From Streptomyces halobius (GTDB lineage: Bacteria; Actinomycetota; Actinomycetes; Streptomycetales; Streptomycetaceae): a stretch of DNA of 64,000 bases. The position numbers and the translations under genes are program-made. This document shows, in pieces, positions 1 through 7,483 of the stretch. The notes under the pieces are model-generated. The model was not told the DNA's origin. It did no database searches and was given only the letters and a program-made list of their open reading frames with translations. Numbering within the stretch: the stretch's first letter is position 1; every line of letters starts with the position of its first letter. The stretch covers positions 558,001 through 622,000 of the forward strand of contig NZ_CP086322.1 of NCBI RefSeq assembly GCF_023277745.1, in the 5' to 3' direction.

Positions 1-7
1 GGAGCGG

Positions 8-1378
8 TCACGACGGGTCTCCGGGGTAGTCGACGAAGGTGATCGGGAACAGCGCGGCCGGATCGTCGGTCGCCATCAGGTGGTGGACGCTCCATTCGTA
101 GACCTCGCCGGCGTGGAAGTCGGACGGGGAGTAGGGGAAGGCCAGGTTGCCGGCCGTGGAGAGGCGCCCCGGGTAGCCGAAGTGCAGCATCGTGGAGCGG
201 GCGAAGCCGCAGAGCGTGTCCGCGAGGTCCTGGCTGTCGGCGACGGCTTCGATGACGATGCCGACCTCGTGGCCGGCCGGCCGCGGTGACGGTTCGAGCG
301 GGCCCATGCAGCCGTCGGCGCCGTAGACGCGGACGAGCAGCTCATAGCTGTCGGGCGGGATGTCGGGGAAGTTGTCCGCCACGCGGTCCCGTACGCCCTG
401 GATGACCGTGTCGATCTCGCGGATGAAGTACGGGTCCCGGGCGCCGGCCACCGACACCGTGCGATAGCCGCGCAGCCGGGCGCCTTCGAGCTTGACCGCG
501 AAGGGCTGAGCGATGTGGCGGGAGCCGGAGACCCGCACGCCGCGCTCGTCCTCGGAGGTGAAGACGCAGTCACTGAGGTCCAGGTAGCCGCCGGGTCCGG
601 GCAGGTGGTAGGGATCGCTCTTCTCGTAGAGCGTGTGCGCGGCGACCGAGGTGGGTGTGCACCGTCGCACGGGGTTCAGGGGCTCCAGGACGAAGTGGTC
701 CCGGCGCAGCGTGCCGAGCATGCAGTCGCTGCCGCTGCCGGGGACCGCGGCGATGGCCGCGCATTCCAGGATCTTGCTCATGTGCAGGGCGAGTCCCTCG
801 TCGAAGCCGTGCAGCAGCGGCAGCGCGGCGAACACCGCCGGGTCGTAGGCGCGCCCGGCGAGGACGATATCGGCGCCGTCGCGCAGAGCGGCGACGAAGG
901 GTGCCGTGCCCATCTGCGCCACCAGGTGCGTACTGGCGTGGATGTCCTCGGCGGTGAGCTGCGGGCCGTGCGGGAGGGCGCTGATCCGGCCGTCGCGCAG
1001 GGCTTGCAGAACGGTCTCCCGGTCGATGTCGGCGGGGATGACCGCAGCGCGCAGCCGGAGCCCCTGACCGGCGGCGATCTCGTCGACGATGCCGCGGAGC
1101 CAGGCCAGGTGCGGGGCGGCCCCGGCGCCGCCCGCGGATCCGATGACCACGGGGATCCCCAGGCGCTGCCCGGCCCTGATCATCCGCTCCAGGTCACGGG
1201 TGACCGCCGTACGGTCGGTGAACGATGCGCCCGCGCCCAAGTAGTACGGGCCGGGGTCACAGGAACCGGCATCGGCGGCGATGAGATGCGGCCCGCGGGC
1301 CAGGCCGGCTTCGAACGACGCGTCGGGGAATCCGTAGCCCAGGATCGCCGTGGCGGACAGCACGCGGATCTCGTCCAT
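8..1378 (-). CDS. AtuA/DUF1446-family protein
   Basis: This 456-residue protein resembles the acyclic-terpene-utilisation AtuA (DUF1446) family, cytosolic proteins of uncertain biochemistry that often sit beside a small DUF4387 partner in acyl-CoA and terpene catabolic clusters. Visible family features are the early Asp/Gly-rich stretch IAADAGSCDPGPYYLG, the SAGGAGAAPH segment, and ADIVLAGRAYDPAVFAALP mid-protein. The start was placed at the internal ATG because a strong AGGAGGGCCC ribosome site precedes it; an upstream in-frame ATG would add 41 Arg/Gly-rich residues with no family look. The stop TGA overlaps a possible GTG start (GTGA) of a next gene at position 11, which would fit a coupled partner outside the window. 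The family assignment is by recall of sequence style; the substrate is unknown. Confidence 0.8.
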   Translation of the reverse strand: MDEIRVLSATAILGYGFPDASFEAGLARGPHLIAADAGSCDPGPYYLGAGASFTDRTAVTRDLERMIRAGQRLGIPVVIGSAGGAGAAPHLAWLRGIVDEIAAGQGLRLRAAVIPADIDRETVLQALRDGRISALPHGPQLTAEDIHASTHLVAQMGTAPFVAALRDGADIVLAGRAYDPAVFAALPLLHGFDEGLALHMSKILECAAIAAVPGSGSDCMLGTLRRDHFVLEPLNPVRRCTPTSVAAHTLYEKSDPYHLPGPGGYLDLSDCVFTSEDERGVRVSGSRHIAQPFAVKLEGARLRGYRTVSVAGARDPYFIREIDTVIQGVRDRVADNFPDIPPDSYELLVRVYGADGCMGPLEPSPRPAGHEVGIVIEAVADSQDLADTLCGFARSTMLHFGYPGRLSTAGNLAFPYSPSDFHAGEVYEWSVHHLMATDDPAALFPITFVDYPGDPS

Positions 1379-1450
1379 CGGGCCCTCCTGAAGATGGTGG
1401 TCGGCAGAGTGCGGCACGCCCAGCGAACAGTACGTGGCCGGTGAACCGCC

Positions 1451-1490
1451 GCCCCCACCGGCGTGGCCCGCCCCCCACCGGCGTGGCCCG
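1451..1490. repeat. 20-bp tandem duplication in spacer
   Basis: Two adjacent 20-bp units, CCCCACCGGCGTGGCCCG with one difference at the first base, lie between the divergent AtuA-like and methyltransferase genes. The core CCACCGGCGTGG is itself imperfectly palindromic, so the duplication could double a regulator site, or it could simply be replication slippage. Confidence 0.8.
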
Positions 1491-1512
1491 ATCACCCGCA
1501 CCGGACGGCCTT

Positions 1513-2262
1513 ATGCTGAGGGTGATGTTCGCACCCCAAGGCCCCACGTTCCGGGAACTCACCGTCCAGGCGCTGTCCTCCGTCGAGCGCGGTTATGACC
1601 TGCTCGCCCCGAAATTCGACCGCACTCCGTTCCGGACTCCGGAGTCGGTACTGGCTCCTGTTTCCCGGGTGCTGCACACACTGGGGCCCTTCGACGGCGG
1701 TCTCGACCTGTGCTGCGGCACCGGCGCCGGCATCGAGGTACTGCGGCAGGTGTGCCGGGAGCGGGTCACCGGTGTCGACATCAGCGCGGGGATGCTCGCC
1801 GTGGGCCGCGCCCGTGCACGAACGACCGCTGCCGCACCTCGCGTGGAGTGGGTGCGCGCGGATGCGCGGGCCCTCCCGTTCGCGCCGGTCTTCGATCTCG
1901 TGGTGAGCTTCGGAGCATTCGGGCATTTCCTGCCCCGGGAGCGGCCGGGGCTGTTCGCCCAGGTTCACTCCGTACTGCGTCCCGGTGGCCGGTTCGTCTT
2001 CCCGATCGTCGCGCCGGCCCGGCCGGGGTCGCCCGGCTACTGGGCATTGCTGGCTTTCGACGCGGTGATGCGGGTCCGCAACGCGCTGTGGCGTCCGCGA
2101 TTCGTCATGTACTACCGGACGTTCCGTCCCTCCGACGTGCGCGCGGAACTGGCCCGGACCGGATTCGACGTCCGGCTGCACGCCCTTCCGGAGCTCGGCC
2201 TGCGCCCCGACGGCAGCCCCCGGTGCCGAGTGGTGGTGGCCACCCGCCCCCCGGGCCGCTGA
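1513..2262 (+). CDS. class I SAM-dependent methyltransferase
   Basis: A small cytosolic Rossmann-fold methyltransferase of about 249 residues. The SAM-binding motif I is LDLCCGTGAG near residue 64, followed by VDISAGML (motif II acidic region), VRADARALPF (motif III) and the post-motif LRPGGRFVF. This layout is typical of the UbiE/Methyltransf_11 group, whose members methylate small molecules; the substrate cannot be inferred. The start is uncertain: ATG at 1513 has little ribosome-site support, and another ATG lies at 1525 directly behind GAGGGTG. The gene is divergent from the AtuA-like gene across a spacer carrying a 20-bp tandem duplication, so the two may share control. Confidence 0.85.
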   Translation: MLRVMFAPQGPTFRELTVQALSSVERGYDLLAPKFDRTPFRTPESVLAPVSRVLHTLGPFDGGLDLCCGTGAGIEVLRQVCRERVTGVDISAGMLAVGRARARTTAAAPRVEWVRADARALPFAPVFDLVVSFGAFGHFLPRERPGLFAQVHSVLRPGGRFVFPIVAPARPGSPGYWALLAFDAVMRVRNALWRPRFVMYYRTFRPSDVRAELARTGFDVRLHALPELGLRPDGSPRCRVVVATRPPGR

Positions 2263-2443
2263 CCTGACACCGCCTCCGTTTCGTTTTACCCCAAAGGGTC
2301 TGTTTCCTCATCAACGACAACTTTGCCGATTCTTGGTGTAGTTGGATCACGTTTCACTCCAGTCTCGGACGCAACAGCGACGAACACCACACACCACCCC
2401 GGAATCGTCGCTTCCATGACGCTGCGCGAGAGGCAACGGCACG

Positions 2444-3121
2444 ATGACGAAAAGCAGAACGATCCGCTACGGGAGCCGGCTGATGGCACTGTCCACGGCG
2501 GCACTGGGCCTGGTCGCGGCGATGGCCGTACCGGCCGCCGCCGCGGATGACGGCCCCACCCGGGAGCAGCTGATCGCCGACTGTGCTTCCGGCGAGGGGA
2601 AGTGCAGCTTCAACGAGCCGAAGCTCGGCACGGCGTACCTCGGTGACTTCCGCCAGGTCTCCAACACCCTCTACAACTGCAGCACTTCGGACGCCACCCA
2701 GTCGATGGGCTGGTCGGACACGGTGGGCTCGACGGACTCCGCGGGCGTCTCCGTCACCGCCGGCGGCAAGCTCGCCGGTCTCATCGACCTGAGCGTGACC
2801 GCGACCTACAGTCACACCTGGTCGAGCTCGCACACCGAGAACAGCTCCATGAACATGACGGTCAAGCCCGGCGAGGTGGGCTGGATCGCCCGCGCGCAGG
2901 TGATGCAGGCCATCTCTGGCACCTGGCAGACGCACTACGACAGCCCGAAGTGGGACCACTACTTCTGGTACGTGCCGGACACCGTCACCGGTCCCGCGCC
3001 CAATGGCACCGACGGGCAGAACAACGCGGTGACCGTCAAAACGCGCAAGATGACCACCGCGGAGCGGAACTCCTGCTCGTCCGACGCGAAGGAGGGCCGG
3101 ACGTTCGTGGTCAAGCGCTGA
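2444..3121 (+). CDS. secreted beta-rich protein, possibly aerolysin/MTX2-like
   Basis: A 225-residue exported protein. It begins with a basic n-region and a hydrophobic core (LSTAALGLVAAMAVPAAAA) ending in a typical Ala-x-Ala Sec cleavage site near residue 34. The mature part contains four cysteines and a long Ser/Thr-rich alternating stretch (residues about 90-145, for example LSVTATYSHTWSSSHTENSS) followed by VKPGEVGWIARAQV. That pattern resembles the amphipathic beta-hairpin and following strand of ETX/MTX2 aerolysin-like pore-forming proteins; this is inference from pattern only. The start ATG follows a GAGAGGCAACGGCACG region. It stands alone, convergent with the amidohydrolase, separated by a strong hairpin. 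It could equally be an uncharacterised extracellular structural protein. Confidence 0.7.
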   Translation: MTKSRTIRYGSRLMALSTAALGLVAAMAVPAAAADDGPTREQLIADCASGEGKCSFNEPKLGTAYLGDFRQVSNTLYNCSTSDATQSMGWSDTVGSTDSAGVSVTAGGKLAGLIDLSVTATYSHTWSSSHTENSSMNMTVKPGEVGWIARAQVMQAISGTWQTHYDSPKWDHYFWYVPDTVTGPAPNGTDGQNNAVTVKTRKMTTAERNSCSSDAKEGRTFVVKR

Positions 3122-3182
3122 CCGTCGCGGTCCCGGCCGGCTGAGCTGACGCGAGGGCTCGCGCCACAACAGACCGGTCTCC

Positions 3183-4466
3183 TCACACGACGCCATCTGA
3201 GCGGTGCCTCCCGTCCCGTGGGGGACGGGAGGCACCGCTCAGATGGCGTACGGCCACGGCCGCGTGGAGGGCGGCGCCGGCGGCCAGCGCGTCCTCGTCG
3301 AAGACGACACGGCTGGAGTGACAGTCCGCGGCTCCCTCGGGCGGCACACCGTCAGGACGTGCGCCCAGGAAGGCCATCGCACCGGGCACGCGACGCAGAA
3401 CGTAGGAGAAGTCCTCGGCCCCCATGGACGGTTCGGGCAGCCGCTGGACCCTGGCCGGGCCGAGTACCGCGGTGGCGGTGTCATGGACGTGACCGGCGAA
3501 GACGGGGTCATTGACGACCGGCGGGTAGCCCTCGGTCAGCTGCACGTCGACGGACGCGCCGTGGGCGGCGGCGACATGGTGGGCGACGCGGGCGATACCC
3601 GCACGCATCACCTGGCGGGTGGCCGGGGACAGCGTACGGAAGGTGCCCAGGATCTCGGCCGCATCGGGAATGATGTTGGTAGTGGTGCCGGCCCGGATGG
3701 CGGCCACGGTGACCACGGCGGGGTCGAAGACGCTGACCGTGCGGGTGACCATGGTCTGCAGGGCCTGGACCATTTCGCAGGCCACGGGGACGGGGTCGAG
3801 GGCGAGCTGCGGGGCGGAGGCGTGTCCGCTGCGGCCGTGTACGGTCAGGCGCAGCTGGTCGGCCGCGGCGAACATCGGGCCGGGCCGCAGATGCACCGTC
3901 CCGGTCTCGAAGCGGGTGGCGATGTGCAGGGCGAAGGCCGCGTCCACACCACGCCCGTCAGGAGTGGCGAGGACCCCTTCGTCGATCATGTGCTGTGCGC
4001 CGCCGCCTGACTCCTCGGCAGGCTGGAACATGAACACCACGCGACCCGACAGCTCCTCGCGCCGGGCGGCCAGCAGCCGGGCGGCGCCGACGAGCATGGC
4101 GACGTGTGTGTCGTGACCGCAGGCATGCATCACGCCTGGCACCTCGGAGGCGAAGGCCAGCCCGGTTTCCTCGTGTTGGGGCAGGGCGTCCATATCGGCG
4201 CGCAGCAGGACCGTACGCCCGGGCCGGGCGCCCTCCAGGGTGGCGACGACGGAGCTGAGTCGTACCCCCGTACGCACCGTCAGGCCCAGCCCGTCCAGGG
4301 CGCGCAGCACGGTCTGCTGGGTACGGGGCAGATGGAGGTCCAGCTCCGGGGCGCGGTGGATGGCCCGCCGTACGGCGATGATGCCGGGCAGCAGCCGACG
4401 CGCCTCGGCGAGCAGCCCGCGGGTGTCGTCGTCCTGTCGGCCCGAGGCGGCGAAGGAGTCGGTCAC
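3183..4466 (-). CDS. M20D-family amidohydrolase (IAA-amino acid hydrolase type)
   Basis: A di-metal aminoacylase-type hydrolase of about 427 residues that should cleave N-acyl or N-carbamoyl amino acids in the cytosol. Metal-site motifs are present: ADMDALP, the CGHDTHVAML segment, PAEESGGGA with the tandem glutamates, and a late SMGAEDFSY. A GTG at 4466 preceded by GGCAGG is the preferred start; the longer reading adds 11 residues. The reading frame runs on through a 27-bp perfect inverted repeat at the 3' end, so the last roughly 20 residues (after AVAVRH) are encoded by terminator-like DNA and look unlike the family. It is divergent from the YiiX-like peptidase gene across a spacer with a 15-bp direct repeat. 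Confidence 0.9.
   Translation of the reverse strand: MTDSFAASGRQDDDTRGLLAEARRLLPGIIAVRRAIHRAPELDLHLPRTQQTVLRALDGLGLTVRTGVRLSSVVATLEGARPGRTVLLRADMDALPQHEETGLAFASEVPGVMHACGHDTHVAMLVGAARLLAARREELSGRVVFMFQPAEESGGGAQHMIDEGVLATPDGRGVDAAFALHIATRFETGTVHLRPGPMFAAADQLRLTVHGRSGHASAPQLALDPVPVACEMVQALQTMVTRTVSVFDPAVVTVAAIRAGTTTNIIPDAAEILGTFRTLSPATRQVMRAGIARVAHHVAAAHGASVDVQLTEGYPPVVNDPVFAGHVHDTATAVLGPARVQRLPEPSMGAEDFSYVLRRVPGAMAFLGARPDGVPPEGAADCHSSRVVFDEDALAAGAALHAAVAVRHLSGASRPPRDGRHRSDGVV
3191..3248. terminator. 27-bp perfect hairpin, bidirectional terminator
   Basis: A perfect inverted repeat with 27-bp arms (3191-3217 and 3222-3248) and a 4-nt loop GTGG sits between the convergent secreted-protein and amidohydrolase genes. 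No U-run follows, as is common in Streptomyces. The left arm and right arm both lie inside the last codons of the amidohydrolase frame. Confidence 0.85.
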
Positions 4467-4508
4467 ATACGTTACCTGCCCTGCAGCACGCAAACGCACA
4501 CCGTGGAC

Positions 4509-4543
4509 GGCGGATCGCGGTACGTGCAGGCGGATCGCGGTAC
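4509..4543. repeat. 15-bp direct repeat in divergent promoter region
   Basis: GGCGGATCGCGGTAC occurs at 4509-4523 and again at 4529-4543, a 20-bp period (about two helix turns), between the divergent amidohydrolase and YiiX-like genes. The same-face spacing would suit a regulator site, although a simple duplication is equally possible. Confidence 0.75.
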
Positions 4544-4632
4544 ATACAGCCGAACACCGGGTATCACCCGTAGTGACTCACCCCAACCCGCCACTCACAC
4601 ACGGTAATTCACCCTGGCCCGGGGAGCTGCTC

Positions 4633-5136
4633 ATGAAGCACACCACCCCCCTGCCCGGCGACATCGGACTCACCCAAATATCCGGCGTCACCGGCCGGTT
4701 GATCCGGCTCGGGCAGTGGCTCAACGGCGACGGCTTCGCCGACTACCAACACGCCTTCCTCGTTCTGCCCGACGACCGGCTACTGGAAGCCGTCCCGGGC
4801 GGGGCCCGCATCAGGCCCCTCACCCAGTACACCGGCAGCAGTGTGCTCTACGTCTGCCCGGAAGGGCTCACCGGGCAGCAGCGCACCGCCATCTGCGACG
4901 CGGCCATGGAATACGTCGGAGTGCCCTACAGCTTTCTCGACTACCTCGCGATCGCCGCGCACCGTTTCCACGTCCCCCTTCCCGGGCTGCGCCGCTACAT
5001 CGCCAGCACCCGGCACATGATCTGCTCCCAACTCGTCGACCAGTGCTATCTGGACGCCGGTGTGCATCTCTTCGCCGACGGCCGCTGGCCCGGCTATGTG
5101 ACACCGATGGCGCTGTACCAATTGCTGGCCCACTGA
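4633..5136 (+). CDS. permuted NlpC/P60 (YiiX-like) papain-fold protein
   Basis: A 167-residue protein with the order His-before-Cys expected of circularly permuted NlpC/P60 enzymes (YiiX/YaeF/LRAT-like). It starts PGDIGLTQ, has the putative catalytic His in DYQHAFLVL near residue 42, the typical PYSFLDYLAIA segment, and the nucleophile Cys in MICSQLVDQ near residue 137. Family members cleave amide or ester bonds in peptidoglycan or lipids. I see no signal peptide. A GGGGAG ribosome site six bases before ATG fixes this start; the open frame upstream is not coding-like. It is a single gene, with two tandem duplications in the spacer after its stop. Confidence 0.85.
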   Translation: MKHTTPLPGDIGLTQISGVTGRLIRLGQWLNGDGFADYQHAFLVLPDDRLLEAVPGGARIRPLTQYTGSSVLYVCPEGLTGQQRTAICDAAMEYVGVPYSFLDYLAIAAHRFHVPLPGLRRYIASTRHMICSQLVDQCYLDAGVHLFADGRWPGYVTPMALYQLLAH

Positions 5137-5147
5137 CCGAACGCCCC

Positions 5148-5232
5148 GGGACCACAGGATCACGGGACCACAGGATCACTCGCAACGCAGCGGCCACCAC
5201 CGCATCGGCCGCCAACCTTCGGCCGCCAACCT
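5148..5232. repeat. two tandem duplications after the YiiX-like gene
   Basis: GGGACCACAGGATCAC is repeated exactly back to back at 5148-5163 and 5164-5179. A second duplication, CGGCCGCCAACCT, occurs at 5206-5218 and 5220-5232 with a 14-bp period. Both lie in the 103-bp spacer between convergent genes. Confidence 0.85.
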
Positions 5233-5239
5233 GAGGAAT

Positions 5240-6520
5240 TCATCCCCGGTCGGCATCCACCAGCTGCAGCGGCAGCGACTTCAGACCGTTGATGAAGTTC
5301 GACACGAGCCGCTTCGGCGGACCGGCGACCGTCAGGGCGGGCAGCAGATCGCGCGTCTCCTCGTACAGCATCCGCAGCTGCAGCCGTGCGAAGTGCGCGC
5401 CCAGGCAGACGTGCGGGCCGTCACCGAACGAGACATGGGGATTCGGGGTACGGGTCAGGTCCAGCCGGTGCGGGGTGGCGAAGACGCGCTCGTCGTAATT
5501 CGCCGAGCCGTGGAAGACGACCACCTTGTCGCCGGCCCGCACCAGGCGACCGGCCAGTTCGGTGTCGCACGCCGCGGTCCGGCGGAAGCTGAGCACCGGC
5601 GGATGCCAGCGCAGCAGCTCCTCCACACATGTCGATGTGTCCACCGCCCCCGTGCGCAGCCCCCGGTAGGCGTCCGGATGCCGAGCCAATGCCAGCAGGC
5701 CCCCGGGAGCCGCGCTGCGTACGGTGTCATTGCCCGCGATGGTCAGCAGGAAGAAGAACATCTCCAGCTCGGGCCGGGACAGTTCGGTGTCCGAGGCGAG
5801 TACGGTCATGATGTCGTCGCCCGGGTGGTGCCGCTTGTGGGCGGCCAGCTCCCGGGCGAAGGCGAACATGTCCTGCAGCATCGCCGGCGAGCGCGGGTTG
5901 GCGGGACGACCGTCCGGGCCGGAGGCGGGCGGACCGGATTCGTCCGGGTCCTGGTAGCCGATGACGCGCCGCGTCCAGTCCAGGAGCAGGCCGCGCTCAC
6001 CGGCCGGTATGCCGAGCAGATCGGCGAGGTTGAGCAGCGCGAAGTCGTCCGTGACCGCGGTGACGAGGTCGCACACGCCGTTCCCGGAACGCGCCGCGTC
6101 GAGCGCCGCCGCCAGCAGGCCACGGGCCCGCCCGCGTACGACGGCCGCGAAGCGGTCGACCCGGTGAGGGGTGAAGGCCCGGCTGACCGAGCGGCGCAGT
6201 CGGCCGTGGTCCGGCGGATCCTGGTTGAGCATCATGCGGCGGATGAACGGCAGGTCCGCGGGGTCGGGGTCGCGGATCTGGGTGGCGCCCACGTACGAGG
6301 AGAAGGTGCGCGCGTCCTTCAGCACGCGTACCACGTCGGCATGGCGCGTGACCGCCCAGAAGCCGGGACCGGCGGGCCAGCCGAGCACCTCGTGCTCCTC
6401 CTGCCAGGCCACCGGATGCCGGTCCCGCAAGAGGCGGTACGCCGCGTGCGGCAGTCCGTTCGTGTAGCCGCGCGGGTCGAAGACGTCCGGGAGGTCGGCA
6501 CCGACTTCGGGAGCGGTCAT
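5240..6520 (-). CDS. cytochrome P450, CYP124/125/142-like
   Basis: A 426-residue soluble class I P450. Landmarks are the I-helix AGNDTVRS near residue 265, the ExxR motif EELLR near 303, the heme loop FGDGPHVCLGAHFAR near residue 375, and the C-terminal signature SNFINGLKSLPL. That last signature, together with LNQDPPDHGRLRR, is typical of the CYP124/125/142 and linalool-hydroxylase group, which oxidise the ends of lipid, sterol or terpenoid chains. The ATG overlaps the stop of the upstream hydrolase (ATGA), so the two are translationally coupled. No ferredoxin is adjacent. The substrate is unknown; an ester- or lactone-bearing isoprenoid fits the pairing but is inference. Confidence 0.92.
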   Translation of the reverse strand: MTAPEVGADLPDVFDPRGYTNGLPHAAYRLLRDRHPVAWQEEHEVLGWPAGPGFWAVTRHADVVRVLKDARTFSSYVGATQIRDPDPADLPFIRRMMLNQDPPDHGRLRRSVSRAFTPHRVDRFAAVVRGRARGLLAAALDAARSGNGVCDLVTAVTDDFALLNLADLLGIPAGERGLLLDWTRRVIGYQDPDESGPPASGPDGRPANPRSPAMLQDMFAFARELAAHKRHHPGDDIMTVLASDTELSRPELEMFFFLLTIAGNDTVRSAAPGGLLALARHPDAYRGLRTGAVDTSTCVEELLRWHPPVLSFRRTAACDTELAGRLVRAGDKVVVFHGSANYDERVFATPHRLDLTRTPNPHVSFGDGPHVCLGAHFARLQLRMLYEETRDLLPALTVAGPPKRLVSNFINGLKSLPLQLVDADRG

Positions 6521-7362
6521 CCGGCGTCCGGCGCGCCGTTGTCACCGAGGCCGTGACTGCCGCCGTCACCGTGCCTGCCGCCGCCCCCGTCGGCGTCGTC
6601 CGTGCGCAGGAAATCCTCCACGGTCCGGATCAGCTCCAGCGGAGTCTCGTCCATGGCATAGTGCCCCGCCGACCGCACCTCGGCCAGTTCACCGCCGACG
6701 TACCACCGCAGCCACGTCTGACGCATCAACTCGCCGGTCAGCGCGGGATCCAGCGCCCCGACCACCGCCAGCGCCGGAACCGATGAGCCCTCGACCTCGG
6801 TGTGGAAGTCCTCCCCCGCCCAGGAGTCCAGCCAGGCCCGGAACGCCTTCGGGTCGCTGCGCTCCAGTGACCGGCGCACCAGCCGGTCCAGCCAGGCGGC
6901 AGGGCGCTGCCCGCCGGAGGTGAGGTCGATGATGGCCCGCCGGTTCTCCGGGGTGTGCGCGGCGGCGGAGAACAACTCCCACTGTTGCGGGGGCAGGGGC
7001 AGCCCGCAGGCGGGGACGGGAGAGATTCCGACGAGCCTGCGTACGCGGTGCGGTGCCGCGGCCAGCAACCGTTGGGCGACGCTGCCGCCCATCGAATGAC
7101 CGATCACGGAGAACCGTTCCCAGCCCAGCCGATCGGCGAGCGCCAGCACATCGTCCGCCCCCTCGGCCGTGGTGTACGCACCGGCCGCACCGTTCGCCTC
7201 GCCGTAGCCGCGGAGGTCGACCAGCGCGTACTGGAACACGTCCTGGTCGAGATCCGGCAGGACCGCGTCGAACGCGGACCGGTCGGCGAACCATCCGTGC
7301 ACCGCGATGACCTTGTGCGATCCCCGGCCGTACAGGGAATGGGGCAGTACGAAGGAAGCCAC
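6517..7362 (-). CDS. alpha/beta hydrolase coupled to a P450
   Basis: A 281-residue alpha/beta hydrolase. The oxyanion-hole His-Gly is in IAVHGWFADRS near residue 20, the nucleophile elbow is GHSMGGS near residue 92, an Asp candidate is in VVGALDPALTG and the catalytic His is in SAGHYAMDE near 246. Substrate could be an ester, epoxide or lactone. The start is GTG at 7362, preceded by GGAG five bases upstream; longer readings run into unrelated Ser/Pro/Arg-rich translation antisense to the phosphatase gene. The C-terminal tail is Gly/Asp-rich. The stop overlaps the P450 start by ATGA, indicating one operon with coupled translation. Confidence 0.9.
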   Translation of the reverse strand: MASFVLPHSLYGRGSHKVIAVHGWFADRSAFDAVLPDLDQDVFQYALVDLRGYGEANGAAGAYTTAEGADDVLALADRLGWERFSVIGHSMGGSVAQRLLAAAPHRVRRLVGISPVPACGLPLPPQQWELFSAAAHTPENRRAIIDLTSGGQRPAAWLDRLVRRSLERSDPKAFRAWLDSWAGEDFHTEVEGSSVPALAVVGALDPALTGELMRQTWLRWYVGGELAEVRSAGHYAMDETPLELIRTVEDFLRTDDADGGGGRHGDGGSHGLGDNGAPDAG

Positions 7363-7483
7363 GCTCACTCCAGATGTGTATGTCCGGACACCGCGCCGGC
7401 CGCCGATCGTCAACGGGCAGCTGTCGGCCGACGGCCACGTCGTCCACACTGGCCGTAACCTCCCTGCCACGCAAGGGCGTCCC

